Shown piece by piece: positions 25,965-33,926 of a DNA stretch of 64,000 nt (position 1 is the first letter of the stretch; each line of letters opens with the position of its first letter). Under the pieces are notes generated by a model, which saw only the letters and a program-made list of their open reading frames with translations, was not told the DNA's origin and made no database searches. Source of the DNA: Frigoribacterium sp. VKM Ac-2836 (lineage in GTDB: Bacteria > Actinomycetota > Actinomycetes > Actinomycetales > Microbacteriaceae). Made by a program: the position numbers and the translations under genes. The stretch is taken from positions 154,345 through 218,344 of the forward strand of contig NZ_JABRPK010000003.1 of assembly GCF_013248995.1 (NCBI RefSeq), in the 5' to 3' direction.

Positions 25965-26518
25965 CTCCACGCCTCCATCTCGGTGATCAGGAACGTCCGG
26001 GCCCGCGAGATCTTGCCCCGGACCGTCGAGACCGGCAGGTCGAGGGCCTCGGCGATGTCCGCGTACGAGTAGTCGGCCGTCTCTCGCAACAGCCAACACC
26101 GTCGCTGGTCGAGGGGAAGCTTGTCCAGTGCCGACCACATCGCGTCGAGCTGGAGACGCGCCTCGACCACGCGCTCGGGTGTCTCGTGGCGCGGTGCCGC
26201 GACCTCGAGACGATCGACGTCGTCGTGGTCGCGTCGGACGCGCAGCCGGTCGACGGCCTTGTTGCTGACGATGCGCATCAGCCAGTTGCGCACCCGGGAC
26301 GGGTCGTCGAGGTCGGACAGGCGCCGCCACGCGGTGAGGAACGCGTCCTGGACGACGTCATCGGACTCGAGCTCGGAGCCGAGGAGGCGCGCGGCGTAGA
26401 CGCGCATGAGCGGACCGTGACGTCGGGCGATGACCTCGTAGGCGTGGACGTCACCGTCGCGGGCCCGGACGGCCAGTGTCGCGTCGGCCGCCTCGAGGAG
26501 CGGGTCGTCGGTGGTGAT
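25961..26518 (-). CDS. ECF-like RNA polymerase sigma factor with non-canonical start
   Basis: The sigma-70 region 2 is clear (HAYEVIARRHGPLMRVYAARLL, DDVVQDAFLTAWRRL, NWLMRIVSNKAVDRLRVRR), and region 4 (LDKLPLDQRRCWLLRETADYSYADIAEALDLPVSTVRGKISRAR) closes the 185-residue product. Region 1 is absent, as in ECF factors. A perfect AGGAGG at 26529-26524 is followed, after a 5-base spacer, by ATC (26518) and not by ATG, GTG or TTG. The nearest canonical start is an upstream ATG near 26660, which would add about 48 odd residues across the promoter region. The stop overlaps the Asp23 gene. It likely drives the divergent Asp23 operons. Confidence 0.7.
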   Translation of the reverse strand: MTTDDPLLEAADATLAVRARDGDVHAYEVIARRHGPLMRVYAARLLGSELESDDVVQDAFLTAWRRLSDLDDPSRVRNWLMRIVSNKAVDRLRVRRDHDDVDRLEVAAPRHETPERVVEARLQLDAMWSALDKLPLDQRRCWLLRETADYSYADIAEALDLPVSTVRGKISRARTFLITEMEAWR

Positions 26519-26758
26519 GACGACCTCCTGTGTGTGATCGACGGTGGGGCGGTCGGGTGCCCCTAATAACTGAGTACCACCCTGCGCCCGGATCGGGGGA
26601 CGCCGTGGCCGAAAAGCGAGTGCTCTCGGATCGTTCGCTGAGAGCTGGCTGATCCACCATGACATGCGACGTGACCGATGCGTCTGAATGATGTGTCCCG
26701 CTTCACGGGCACTCAGACACCGGCCGGTAGACACCCGGCCCCAGCGCAAGGAGAAACC

Positions 26759-27205
26759 ATGAGCAACGTGACCCCCGCCACCAGCACCAGCACCGCTGCC
26801 GCGAAGAACACCTCGTCCCACGCCGCCGGCAAGAACACGATCGCCGAGGGCGTCGTCTCGAAGGTCGCCGGCATCGCCGCCCGCGAGGTCCGTGGCGTCC
26901 ACGACCTCGGCAACGGTGCCGCCCGTGCCATCGGCGCGATCCGCAACGTGATCAACCAGCAGGACCGCGGCCAGGGCGTCTCGGTGGAGGTCGGCGAGAA
27001 GCAGGTCGCCGCCGACATCGTCATCGTCGCCGAGTACCCCGTCGAGCTGCAGAAGGTGGCCGACGACGTCCGCAAGTCCGTCACCGACGCCATCTCGCAG
27101 GTCGTCGGCATGGAGGTCACCGAGGTCAACGTCACCGTTTCCGACGTGTACATCCCCTCCGAGGACGACAACAAGGACGACGCCGACGACAGCCGCGTCA
27201 AGTGA
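26759..27205 (+). CDS. Asp23/Gls24-family envelope stress protein
   Basis: The 148-residue protein has a Ser/Thr/Ala N-terminal tail, then the Asp23 core: GVVSKVAGIAAREVRGVHDL, a Gly-Ala helix, VSVEVGEKQVAADIVIVAEYPVEL, QKVADDVRKSVTDAISQVVGMEVTEVNVTVSDVYIP. The C-terminal tail is strongly acidic. ATG 26759 follows AAGGAG. It starts a five-gene operon in which all junctions overlap, ending with AmaP. These proteins form membrane-proximal layers under envelope stress in firmicutes; an equivalent role here is inferred. Confidence 0.9.
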   Translation: MSNVTPATSTSTAAAKNTSSHAAGKNTIAEGVVSKVAGIAAREVRGVHDLGNGAARAIGAIRNVINQQDRGQGVSVEVGEKQVAADIVIVAEYPVELQKVADDVRKSVTDAISQVVGMEVTEVNVTVSDVYIPSEDDNKDDADDSRVK

Positions 27206-27390
27206 CCGCCACGACCACCGGCATGCTGGTCGGCGCCGTCCTGGCGTTGACCGCCCTGGCCTTCGGCTTCTGGGCCTTCGTGTTCGTCGCGATCGCCATG
27301 GCGATCGGGTTCGGCGTCGGTCGTGTCGTCGAGGGCAAGCTCGACGTCCGAGGCCTCGCCGACGCACTCCGCGGGCGGCGGTCGTCGTGA
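27202..27390 (+). CDS. Small membrane protein of the Asp23 operon (DUF2273-like)
   Basis: The 62-residue product from GTG 27202 overlaps the Asp23 stop (GTGA). It is mostly one or two hydrophobic helices (MLVGAVLALTALAFGFWAFVFVAIAMAIGFGVGRVVEG) with a basic C-terminus (GLADALRGRRSS). This matches the DUF2273 type of small protein found next to AmaP and Asp23. It is probably a membrane anchor or scaffold. Confidence 0.8.
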   Translation: MTATTTGMLVGAVLALTALAFGFWAFVFVAIAMAIGFGVGRVVEGKLDVRGLADALRGRRSS

Positions 27391-27740
27391 CCGCGGCGGT
27401 GACGGCCGACCAGGCCCTCCACGGCCGGAACAAGATCACGTCACGTGCCGTGCGTCGGGTCGTCTCGGCCGTCACCGCGGAGGCCCTCGAGGTCTCCGCG
27501 TCGAAGGTGTCGGTCGAGTTGGCCGACCACGACGGCGCGCTCAGCGTGATCGCCAAGACGCCCATCCGCGTCTCGCCCCTCGGTGTCTCCGAACGCCGTT
27601 CGGGCACCCTGCTGGACCGTCTCACGACGGCTCAGTCCACCATCCGTGACCGCGTGCTGCAGCTGACCGGGTCGAGCATCGACAAGGTCGACCTGCAGAT
27701 CACGGGCGCCGACATCCGAGAGAGGAAGCGCGTCGCATGA
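27387..27740 (+). CDS. Asp23-like protein (117 aa)
   Basis: The GTG start at 27387 overlaps the previous stop. The product is soluble and its plan resembles shortened Asp23 domains: RAVRRVVSAVTAEALEVSASKVSVELADHDGALSVIAKTPIRV, then LDRLTTAQSTIRDRVLQLTGSSIDKVDLQITGADI. The last strand resembles the V-x-V-x-I-x-D-V end of Asp23. Conserved acidic tails seen in the other Asp23 proteins are missing, and the end is basic (RERKRVA), so it may face a different partner. Confidence 0.75.
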   Translation: MTAAVTADQALHGRNKITSRAVRRVVSAVTAEALEVSASKVSVELADHDGALSVIAKTPIRVSPLGVSERRSGTLLDRLTTAQSTIRDRVLQLTGSSIDKVDLQITGADIRERKRVA

Positions 27741-28315
27741 GCACCGCATCGCTCTACAAGCGCATCGTGCGCCGTGAGACGCACTCGTCCCGGGCCGGCA
27801 TCGCCATCACTCTGGCCGTCCTGCTGATCATCGCCCTGGCTTGGATCGGCACCGAGTCGGTCCTGGCCGCCGTCGGGACCGCTCCGCTCCTCCTCGCGCC
27901 GACCGACCTCGTCGGATCGACGCTGGACGCCGCGAGTGCTCCCGTGGGTGTGCTGACGGCGATCGCGGTCGTCGTCGCGCTGGTCGGGCTCGTCCTCATC
28001 ATCGTGTCGCTCGCCCCCGGTCGTCGGGGTCGTCGCGGGGCGAAGGCCGAGCGCACCGTGGCCGTGGTCGACGACCGGGTCATCGCCCGTTCGCTGGCCC
28101 GCACCGCGAGCTACGCCGGCGACGTCGACCCGTCGCAGGTCAGCGTGAGCGTCGGCAAACGCAAGGCCCTCGTCGAGGTGACCCGCACCTCCGGTCGTCA
28201 GACCGACGTGCGCAGCATCGACGAGGCCGTCCGTGACGAGCTCGGCGGTTACGACTTCAGCCCGGCCCTGCGTCACAAGGTCAAGCTGTTCGAGAAAGGA
28301 ACGGTCGGGTCATGA
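27737..28315 (+). CDS. DUF6286-type membrane protein of the Asp23 operon
   Basis: The 192-residue protein from ATG 27737 overlaps its neighbour's stop. It has two membrane helices (residues about 20-41 and 70-95) joined by an extracytoplasmic loop with a proline. A cytosolic domain follows (RTASYAGDVDPSQVSVSVGKRKALVEVTRTSGRQTDVRSIDEAVRDEL) with Asp23-like beta-strand and helix order. This is the DUF6286 type seen in actinobacterial Asp23 loci. Its next neighbour has the same plan, so the two look paralogous. Confidence 0.8.
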   Translation: MSTASLYKRIVRRETHSSRAGIAITLAVLLIIALAWIGTESVLAAVGTAPLLLAPTDLVGSTLDAASAPVGVLTAIAVVVALVGLVLIIVSLAPGRRGRRGAKAERTVAVVDDRVIARSLARTASYAGDVDPSQVSVSVGKRKALVEVTRTSGRQTDVRSIDEAVRDELGGYDFSPALRHKVKLFEKGTVGS

Positions 28316-28914
28316 ACAGCACCAATCGCGCTCTGAACCGCATCGTCGTTTTCGTCATCGGCCTCGTGCTGCTGCTCGCCGGAGGGGCGGTGGCCGTCGG
28401 TGCCCTCGTGCCCGACGTCCAGCAGACCGTCTCGCAGGGTGCCGCCGACGCGAAGGGCCCCGTGACCGACGCCCTGACCGGGCAGCCGTGGATACTCTGG
28501 GTCGTCGCGGTCGCCAGCCTCGTGCTGATCGTCCTGCTCGCCTGGTTCGCCCTGCGGCAGGGGCACGGCCAGACCGACACGCTGCTCACGGTCGACGAGG
28601 GTTCGCGTCGTGACCAGACCACCGGTGGTCGCCTCGTCATCGACGCGAAGGTCGCCGAGCAGGTCCTCGAGGAGGCGCTGGCCGACATCCCGGGAATCGT
28701 CTCGGTGGACGTCACCGCCTTCCGCGTCAAGCGCGAGTCGGTCCTGCGTGTCACGGCGAACGCCCGTCGCGGTGTCTCGCCGACCGACATCCGTCGGAGC
28801 ATCGACCAGGCCGTCGCCCACTGGGACGGCGTTCTCGGCACCGAGACGCCCGTCGTCATCCAGATCAACGGCGGACTGCGCAGCCAGATGTCGTCCGCGA
28901 CACGGCTCGACTGA
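28312..28914 (+). CDS. amaP: AmaP-like alkaline shock membrane anchor
   Basis: The 200-residue protein has an AmaP plan: membrane helix 1 (residues 11-33), a Gly/Ala extracytoplasmic loop, helix 2 (WILWVVAVASLVLIVLLAWFAL), and a cytosolic domain with GGRLVIDAKVAEQVLEEALADIPGIVSVDVTAFRVKRESVLRVTANARR. AmaP tethers Asp23 to the membrane in staphylococci, and that role is inferred here. It starts at ATG 28312, overlapping the previous stop. A GC-rich hairpin follows the stop and separates it from the next Asp23 gene. Confidence 0.82.
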   Translation: MNSTNRALNRIVVFVIGLVLLLAGGAVAVGALVPDVQQTVSQGAADAKGPVTDALTGQPWILWVVAVASLVLIVLLAWFALRQGHGQTDTLLTVDEGSRRDQTTGGRLVIDAKVAEQVLEEALADIPGIVSVDVTAFRVKRESVLRVTANARRGVSPTDIRRSIDQAVAHWDGVLGTETPVVIQINGGLRSQMSSATRLD

Positions 28915-28932
28915 CGACCGTCGACCCACCGC

Positions 28933-28974
28933 GCGGACGGCCCTCGCCCTCGAACGAGGACGGGGGCCGTCCGC
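28933..28974 (+). terminator. GC-rich hairpin after amaP
   Basis: Arms GCGGACGGCCC and GGGCCGTCCGC pair perfectly over 11 bp, with an inner CTCG/CGAG-type pairing. It lies 19 bases after the amaP stop and may terminate or attenuate before the Asp23-helical fusion gene. Confidence 0.6.
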
Positions 28975-29010
28975 CGCTCCACCCACGTTTCCCGATGAAA
29001 GGCCGGTCTC

Positions 29011-30117
29011 ATGAGCGAGTCCACCCACCACGTCACCCCCATCGACATCGACGCCGCGGCGTCCACCCCGTCCGACTCGCCCGAGGAGGTCCTCGAGCAC
29101 ACCATCGGCGTGACCGTCCTCGGCGTCTCGGGAGTCCACGCACTCGGTAGCGCACCCCAGCGGCTGGCCGGCGCCCTCCGCACGGCCATCGGCACGGGGT
29201 CCGTCCCGGGCGTCCGGGCCGGGACGACCGACGAGGGTCTGGTCGTCGACATCGCCGTCGTCGCCGAGTACCCGACGAACGTCACCGCGCTCGCCGACAC
29301 CGTCCGCACCCAGGTCCAGCACGCCGTCGGGCAGCTCGACGGTGAGAAGGTCACGGTCAACGTGACCGTCACGGACGTGCACGGCCCCTTCGACTCCGAC
29401 GAGGACGCGGCCGACAAGGTGAACGCCGCCGCCGACAAGACCAAGCAGGCCGTCTCGGACGCGCGCGACGCCGTCGGGGCCGCGGCCTCCGAGGCGGGGG
29501 ACCGCGCGAAGGAGGCCGGCGAGAAGACCAAGGCGGCCGCCGGCGAGGCCGGCGACCGTGCGAAGTCCGCTGCGGGCGACCTGTCCGACAAGGCGCGCGA
29601 GCTGGGCGGCAAGGCCGGCGAGCTCGCCGAGCAGGCGAAGGCCACCGCGGCCGAGGTGGGCGAGAAGGCGGCCGACAAGGCCGACGACGTCGCCGACAAG
29701 GCCCGTGACGTGGCGGACGAGGCGAAGGACGCCGCCGCCGACGCCCGCGACTCCGCCGCGGACGCCCGTGACTCGGCCGCGGACCGCGGCGACGACGCCC
29801 GGGAGAAGACCGCCGACGCCGCCGACGCCGCTCTCGACAAGACGTCCGAGTTCGTCGCCGGTGCCCGGGAGAAAGCCGCCGACGCCGTGGACGGCGTGGC
29901 CGACGCGGTGGACGGCGAGCGCGCCTCCGACGACGACGCGACCCGCGCCTCCTCGGCCGACTCCCAGAAGGCCACCGATGCCGGCGAGGCTGACGAGGCC
30001 GACGGCGCCGACGTGACCGTGACGGTCGACGGCGGCACGGTCACCGTCGAGGTCGACGCCGACAGCGACGCGCAGGTCGTCGTCGACGGCGACCACGTCG
30101 CGACGACGGAGAAGTGA
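29011..30117 (+). CDS. Asp23-domain protein with long Lys/Ala/Asp helical repeats
   Basis: The 368-residue protein has an Asp23 core at about residues 18-135 (EHTIGVTVLGVSGVHALG, VDIAVVAEYPTNV, VTVNVTVTDVHGPFDSDED). From about 140 to 310 it is nearly all Lys, Ala, Asp and Glu in degenerate 11-residue periods (GDRAKEAGEKTKAAAG), an LEA-like amphipathic helix. The C-terminal 60 residues are acidic, with DVTVTVDGGTVTVEVDADSDAQ strands. ATG 29011 follows GAAAGG. The tail may act as a membrane- or DNA-associated helical shield. This domain mix is unusual. Confidence 0.85.
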   Translation: MSESTHHVTPIDIDAAASTPSDSPEEVLEHTIGVTVLGVSGVHALGSAPQRLAGALRTAIGTGSVPGVRAGTTDEGLVVDIAVVAEYPTNVTALADTVRTQVQHAVGQLDGEKVTVNVTVTDVHGPFDSDEDAADKVNAAADKTKQAVSDARDAVGAAASEAGDRAKEAGEKTKAAAGEAGDRAKSAAGDLSDKARELGGKAGELAEQAKATAAEVGEKAADKADDVADKARDVADEAKDAAADARDSAADARDSAADRGDDAREKTADAADAALDKTSEFVAGAREKAADAVDGVADAVDGERASDDDATRASSADSQKATDAGEADEADGADVTVTVDGGTVTVEVDADSDAQVVVDGDHVATTEK

Positions 30118-30536
30118 TGTTCGGCCGTGGCGCCACGACGAGCACCCGGCGCCCCCGGCCCCGGCCCCGGGCCGTCTGGGCCGCCCTGGTGACCTCGGTC
30201 GTCGTCTGCCTGCTGATCGTGGTCGGCGTGCTGCTGCCCGTGCTCACCCTCATCGGAGCGGCGGACGGCGGTACGGCGGGCGCCCTCGACGTCCCCGTCG
30301 GCTCGATCGCCGCGGCGATCGCCATCGGCTACGTCCTGGCGCTGGTGTTGCTGCTGCTCGTCGTGAAGGCGCGCAACGGCGCCCTGGCCTGGGTGCTCGG
30401 GGTCGCGGCCGTGATCTCGACGCTGGTCGTGTCGCTCTGGCCCCTCGTGGCCGTCGCCCTCGCCGGTGTCGACCAGGTGCAGGACCTCATCCCGTTCATC
30501 CAGGACCTGATCGGACGTTTCTGGCCCGGCAGCTGA
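30117..30536 (+). CDS. Membrane protein at the end of the Asp23 locus
   Basis: ATG 30117 overlaps the upstream stop by one base; a GTG one codon before is an alternative. The 139-residue product has a basic N-terminus (FGRGATTSTRRPRPRPR) and three membrane helices near residues 20-45, 60-85 and 95-118. The C-terminal tail is VDQVQDLIPFIQDLIGRFW, probably amphipathic. No homology is recognised. It may anchor or export partners of the Asp23 protein encoded before it. Confidence 0.75.
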   Translation: MFGRGATTSTRRPRPRPRAVWAALVTSVVVCLLIVVGVLLPVLTLIGAADGGTAGALDVPVGSIAAAIAIGYVLALVLLLLVVKARNGALAWVLGVAAVISTLVVSLWPLVAVALAGVDQVQDLIPFIQDLIGRFWPGS

Positions 30537-30592
30537 CCCGGACCCGCGTGGATCGGCCGATTCCGGCCGACCTCCGCTGAGGCGAGCACACC

Positions 30593-30632
30593 GAGGAGGC
30601 GCGGTGCCGGGCGACCGGCACCGCGCCTCCTC
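30593..30632. terminator. 18-bp hairpin terminator with GCGA tetraloop
   Basis: The arms 30593-30610 and 30615-30632 (GAGGAGGCGCGGTGCCGG and complement) are perfectly complementary with a GNRA-type GCGA loop. It separates the Asp23 operon from the phosphatase operon. Confidence 0.8.
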
Positions 30633-30735
30633 GCTGTCCCCCTTTCGGTGGGCATGACGGGGACGAGGGTCTGTGGCATCGTTGACCCGTTCGAAGAAGG
30701 CTCGTTCCCACCAAGCGCGCCCAGCGAGGAGAGCC

Positions 30736-31917
30736 GTGTCGATCAGGGACGAGTCACGCGAGGAACGGCGCCAGCGGGCGGTCGAGAGCCTCGGCATCGT
30801 CGAGTCGGGGCACGAGGATCGCCTCGACCGGGTCACGCGGGTCGCCCGGGCGGTGTTCGGCGTGCCGTTGTCCTCCGTCACCGTGATGGATCACGACCGG
30901 GCGCTCTTCGTCGGCCGCGCCGGCTTCGAGGACCCCGAGTCCGCTCGCACCGACACGCCCTGCAGTCTCGTCACCGACACGGGAGACATCGTCACCACCG
31001 ACGACGCCCGCGTCGATCCCCGGTTCGCCCACCTCGGCGCCTTCAAGGACAACGGGCTGGGCTTCTACGTCGGGCACCCGCTCCGCGACGGTTCGGGCAA
31101 CGTCGTCGGCTCGTTCTGCCTGATGGACGCCGAGCCCCGGCGACTCACCGACGACGAGATGGCCGAGTTCCGCGACCTGGCCGCCTGGGCCCAGGTCGAA
31201 CTGCTCGCCGACGCCGAGGCCTCGGCCGCCCGGTCGACGCAGCAGGCGCTGTTGCCGGCCGAGCCTCTCGAGGTCGAGGGCGTCCGCGTCGAGGGGATCT
31301 GCCTGTCGTCGCTCAGCGTCGGCGGCGACTACTACGACTACGGGCTCATCGGCCGGTTCGTGCACGTGGCCGTGGGCGACGTCATGGGTAAGGGCGTCGG
31401 GGCGGCGATCATCGGTTCGTCCGTGCGCGCGGCCTGCCGGGCCGCCTCTCCGCACGTCGCCGCCGGACGCGAACTCGGCCTCGCGGTCGACCGCATCGAA
31501 CGTGCCGTGCGGACCGATCTGCAACGCACCGGGACGTTCGTCACCTACTTCCACGCCGTCCTCGACCTCGACACGGACGAGCTCTGGTACGTCGACGCCG
31601 GGGCGGGGTTGTCGATCATCGCCCGGGCCGACGGCAGCGTCCAACACCTCGCCGGCACGGGGCTGCCCCTCGGGCTCGACGAGCTGCAGCACATCACCGA
31701 GACGACCCGCCTCGGCGTCGGGGACCAGTTGATCGTCATGAGCGACGGCGTGCTCGACGTCCTCGACGACGAGCGCGACTGGGCTCTCGAGGTCGGGCGG
31801 CTCGCGACGCAGCCCGGCCCCGACGGTCACGGTCTGCTCGGATCGATGGTGGCCCTCACCGAACGACGCCTCTCACGCGACGACGTCACGGTGGTCGTCA
31901 TGGACCGACGCCCGTGA
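30736..31917 (+). CDS. GAF-domain PP2C-type serine phosphatase (RsbU/SpoIIE family)
   Basis: The 393-residue protein from GTG 30736 (GAGGAGA site) has a GAF domain at about 30-170 (LDRVTRVARAVFGVPLSSVTVMDHDRALFVGRAG, GFYVGHPLRDGSGNVVGSFCLMD). A SpoIIE/PP2C domain follows: CLSSLSVGGDYYDY, VAVGDVMGKGVGAA, YVDAGAGLSII, IVMSDGVLDVLDD, DDVTVVVMDRR, with conserved metal-binding Asp residues. It would dephosphorylate a STAS-domain antagonist, most plausibly the one at 33923. The gene ends overlapping the glycosyltransferase start (GTGA), so the two are translationally coupled. Confidence 0.9.
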   Translation: MSIRDESREERRQRAVESLGIVESGHEDRLDRVTRVARAVFGVPLSSVTVMDHDRALFVGRAGFEDPESARTDTPCSLVTDTGDIVTTDDARVDPRFAHLGAFKDNGLGFYVGHPLRDGSGNVVGSFCLMDAEPRRLTDDEMAEFRDLAAWAQVELLADAEASAARSTQQALLPAEPLEVEGVRVEGICLSSLSVGGDYYDYGLIGRFVHVAVGDVMGKGVGAAIIGSSVRAACRAASPHVAAGRELGLAVDRIERAVRTDLQRTGTFVTYFHAVLDLDTDELWYVDAGAGLSIIARADGSVQHLAGTGLPLGLDELQHITETTRLGVGDQLIVMSDGVLDVLDDERDWALEVGRLATQPGPDGHGLLGSMVALTERRLSRDDVTVVVMDRRP

Positions 31918-33926
31918 CCGACACCCTCGGTCGCCGCGATCAGCGGCTGCTCGACCGCACCACCGGTGGCCGTCGCATCGTGGCGATCCGGGTCGTGGTG
32001 CTGCTGGCGTCACTCGCCGGCCTGAACTACATCGTGTGGCGATGGGCCGCGTCGGTGAACTGGTCGTCGTGGTGGATCGCGGTGCCGCTGATCCTCGCCG
32101 AGACCTACAGCGTGATCGATTCACTGCTGTTCGGCCTCGGCGCCTGGCGGCTGCGCGAACGCGGCGCGCCGCCGGCCGCACCCGACCCCGACACCCTCGA
32201 GACGCGGGTCACGGTCGACGTCTTCGTCACGACCTACGACGAAGAGGTCGACCTCGTCATGCGCACCGCCCTCGCGGCGCAACGCATCCACTACCCGCAC
32301 ACGACCTGGATCCTCGACGACGGCGGACGTCCCGAGATCCGTGCCGCCGCCGAGGCCGCCGGCATCGGCGTCATCACCCGCTCGGACGACTGGGCCGACC
32401 GGCCGCGCCACGCGAAGGCCGGCAACCTCAACAACGCGTTGCTGGCCACCGAGGGCGAGTTCCTGCTCATCCTCGATGCCGACCAGGTGCCGAAGCCCGA
32501 GATCCTCGACCGCACCCTGGGCTACTTCAAGGACGAGCGGACCGCCCTGGTGCAGACGCCGCAGTGGTTCGAGAACGTGCCCGAGTCCGACCCCCTCGGC
32601 AGTCAGGCCCCCCTGTTCTACGGGCCGATCCAGCAGTCCAAGGACGGCTGGAACAGTGCGTTCTTCTGTGGATCGAACGCGGTGCTCCGGCGGGAGGCGC
32701 TGATGCAGCTGGGGGTCGCGCGGTACGTCACCGAGGTGGAGGCCGCCGTGCGTCGGGCCATCCGCACCTCGCGCAAGCTGCTCGTCCGCGCGCGGGAGGA
32801 GGCCGTCGACCAACCCCGCGTGCTCGAGGCTCTGGACGACGCCGAGACCGTCGTCGAGCGCGCCCGGGCCGAGTTCGCATCAGGCGAGTCCATCGGCGAC
32901 GTCACCTACCGGTTCCAGCGCAGCATCGACACGATCGCCTTCCGCTTCGCCGATGCCGACCTCGCCGACATGAAGGGCGACCTCGCCGAACTGGCCGCGA
33001 TGTCGCTCGGCCCCGACACGTTCGACGCCCTCGACGAGGCCGCGCTCGACCTGCTCGCGCAGCGGTCGTCCTCACCGCTGGCCGCCATCGAGTCGATCTC
33101 GTTGCTCGTCGGCGCGCTCGACGTCGACCGGGGCTCCGAGGCGCAGGCGATCATGCCGCTCGCGACGATTTCGGTGACCGAGGACATGGCCACGGCGATG
33201 CGCCTCCACGGGCTGGGCTGGAAGTCGGTCTACCACGACGAGATCCTGGCGATCGGACTCGCCCCCGAAGACCTGGCGACCATGATGACCCAGCGCCTGC
33301 GCTGGGCCCAGGGCACGATGCAGGTGTTCTTCCGCGAGAACCCGCTCGTGCAGAAGGGGCTCTCGTGGGGGCAGCGCCTCATGTACTTCTCGACCATGTG
33401 GAGCTACCTCTCGGGTTTCGCCGCCGTGGTCTACATCGCCGCTCCCGTGCTGTGCCTGTCCTTCGGCGTCGTGCCCGTGCAGGCCTACAGCGTCGACTTC
33501 TTCGCCCGCCTGATCCCGTTCCTCGTGCTCAACCAGCTGCTGTTCTGGGTCGTGGCCGCGGGGCGGCCGACCTGGCGAGGTCAGCAGTACTCGCTGGCGT
33601 TGTTCCCGGTCTGGATCGCCTCGGTCACCACGGCGTTCCAGAACGTCTATCGCGGCCGGGCTCTGGGCTTCTCGGTCACGCCGAAGACCCGTCAGGTGGC
33701 CACCGGCCCCCGCTGGGACCTCGTCCGACCGCAGATCTGGGCCGTCGCCTGCCTCGTCGCCGCACTCGTGCTCGTCGGCGTGCGGTACGCCACCGGACAG
33801 GCCGAGGGCATCGCACCGCTGGTCAACATCGCCTGGGTGCTCTTCGACCTGGTGATCTTCAGCATCATCGTCCGTGCCGTTCTCTATCCGGGGCCCCCGG
33901 CACCCCACGACAAGGAACCATCATGA
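31914..33926 (+). CDS. Cellulose-synthase-like glycosyltransferase family 2, with large insertion
   Basis: The 670-residue membrane glycosyltransferase starts at GTG 31914. Two N-terminal helices precede a GT2 domain with DVFVTTYDEE, ILDDGG, DADQVPKPE (DxD), SVTEDMAT (TED) and MTQRLRWAQG (QxxRW). Further helices follow, as in BcsA. Between CGSNAVLRREAL (about 255-264) and the TED motif (about 420) lie about 150 residues where BcsA has roughly 15; the insertion is helical and charged (RKLLVRAREEAVDQPRVLEALDDAETVVERARAEF). No PilZ domain is visible at the C-terminus. It probably makes a beta-glucan or similar polysaccharide, possibly under control of adjacent partner-switch proteins. Confidence 0.88.
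   Translation: MTDTLGRRDQRLLDRTTGGRRIVAIRVVVLLASLAGLNYIVWRWAASVNWSSWWIAVPLILAETYSVIDSLLFGLGAWRLRERGAPPAAPDPDTLETRVTVDVFVTTYDEEVDLVMRTALAAQRIHYPHTTWILDDGGRPEIRAAAEAAGIGVITRSDDWADRPRHAKAGNLNNALLATEGEFLLILDADQVPKPEILDRTLGYFKDERTALVQTPQWFENVPESDPLGSQAPLFYGPIQQSKDGWNSAFFCGSNAVLRREALMQLGVARYVTEVEAAVRRAIRTSRKLLVRAREEAVDQPRVLEALDDAETVVERARAEFASGESIGDVTYRFQRSIDTIAFRFADADLADMKGDLAELAAMSLGPDTFDALDEAALDLLAQRSSSPLAAIESISLLVGALDVDRGSEAQAIMPLATISVTEDMATAMRLHGLGWKSVYHDEILAIGLAPEDLATMMTQRLRWAQGTMQVFFRENPLVQKGLSWGQRLMYFSTMWSYLSGFAAVVYIAAPVLCLSFGVVPVQAYSVDFFARLIPFLVLNQLLFWVVAAGRPTWRGQQYSLALFPVWIASVTTAFQNVYRGRALGFSVTPKTRQVATGPRWDLVRPQIWAVACLVAALVLVGVRYATGQAEGIAPLVNIAWVLFDLVIFSIIVRAVLYPGPPAPHDKEPS

Noticed and set aside
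28281..30881. Very long minus-strand open frames opposite the Asp23 operon
   Set aside because: Their translation is a Ser/Arg/Ala-rich mirror of the Lys/Ala repeats and the plus-strand genes have clear domains and ribosome-binding sites.
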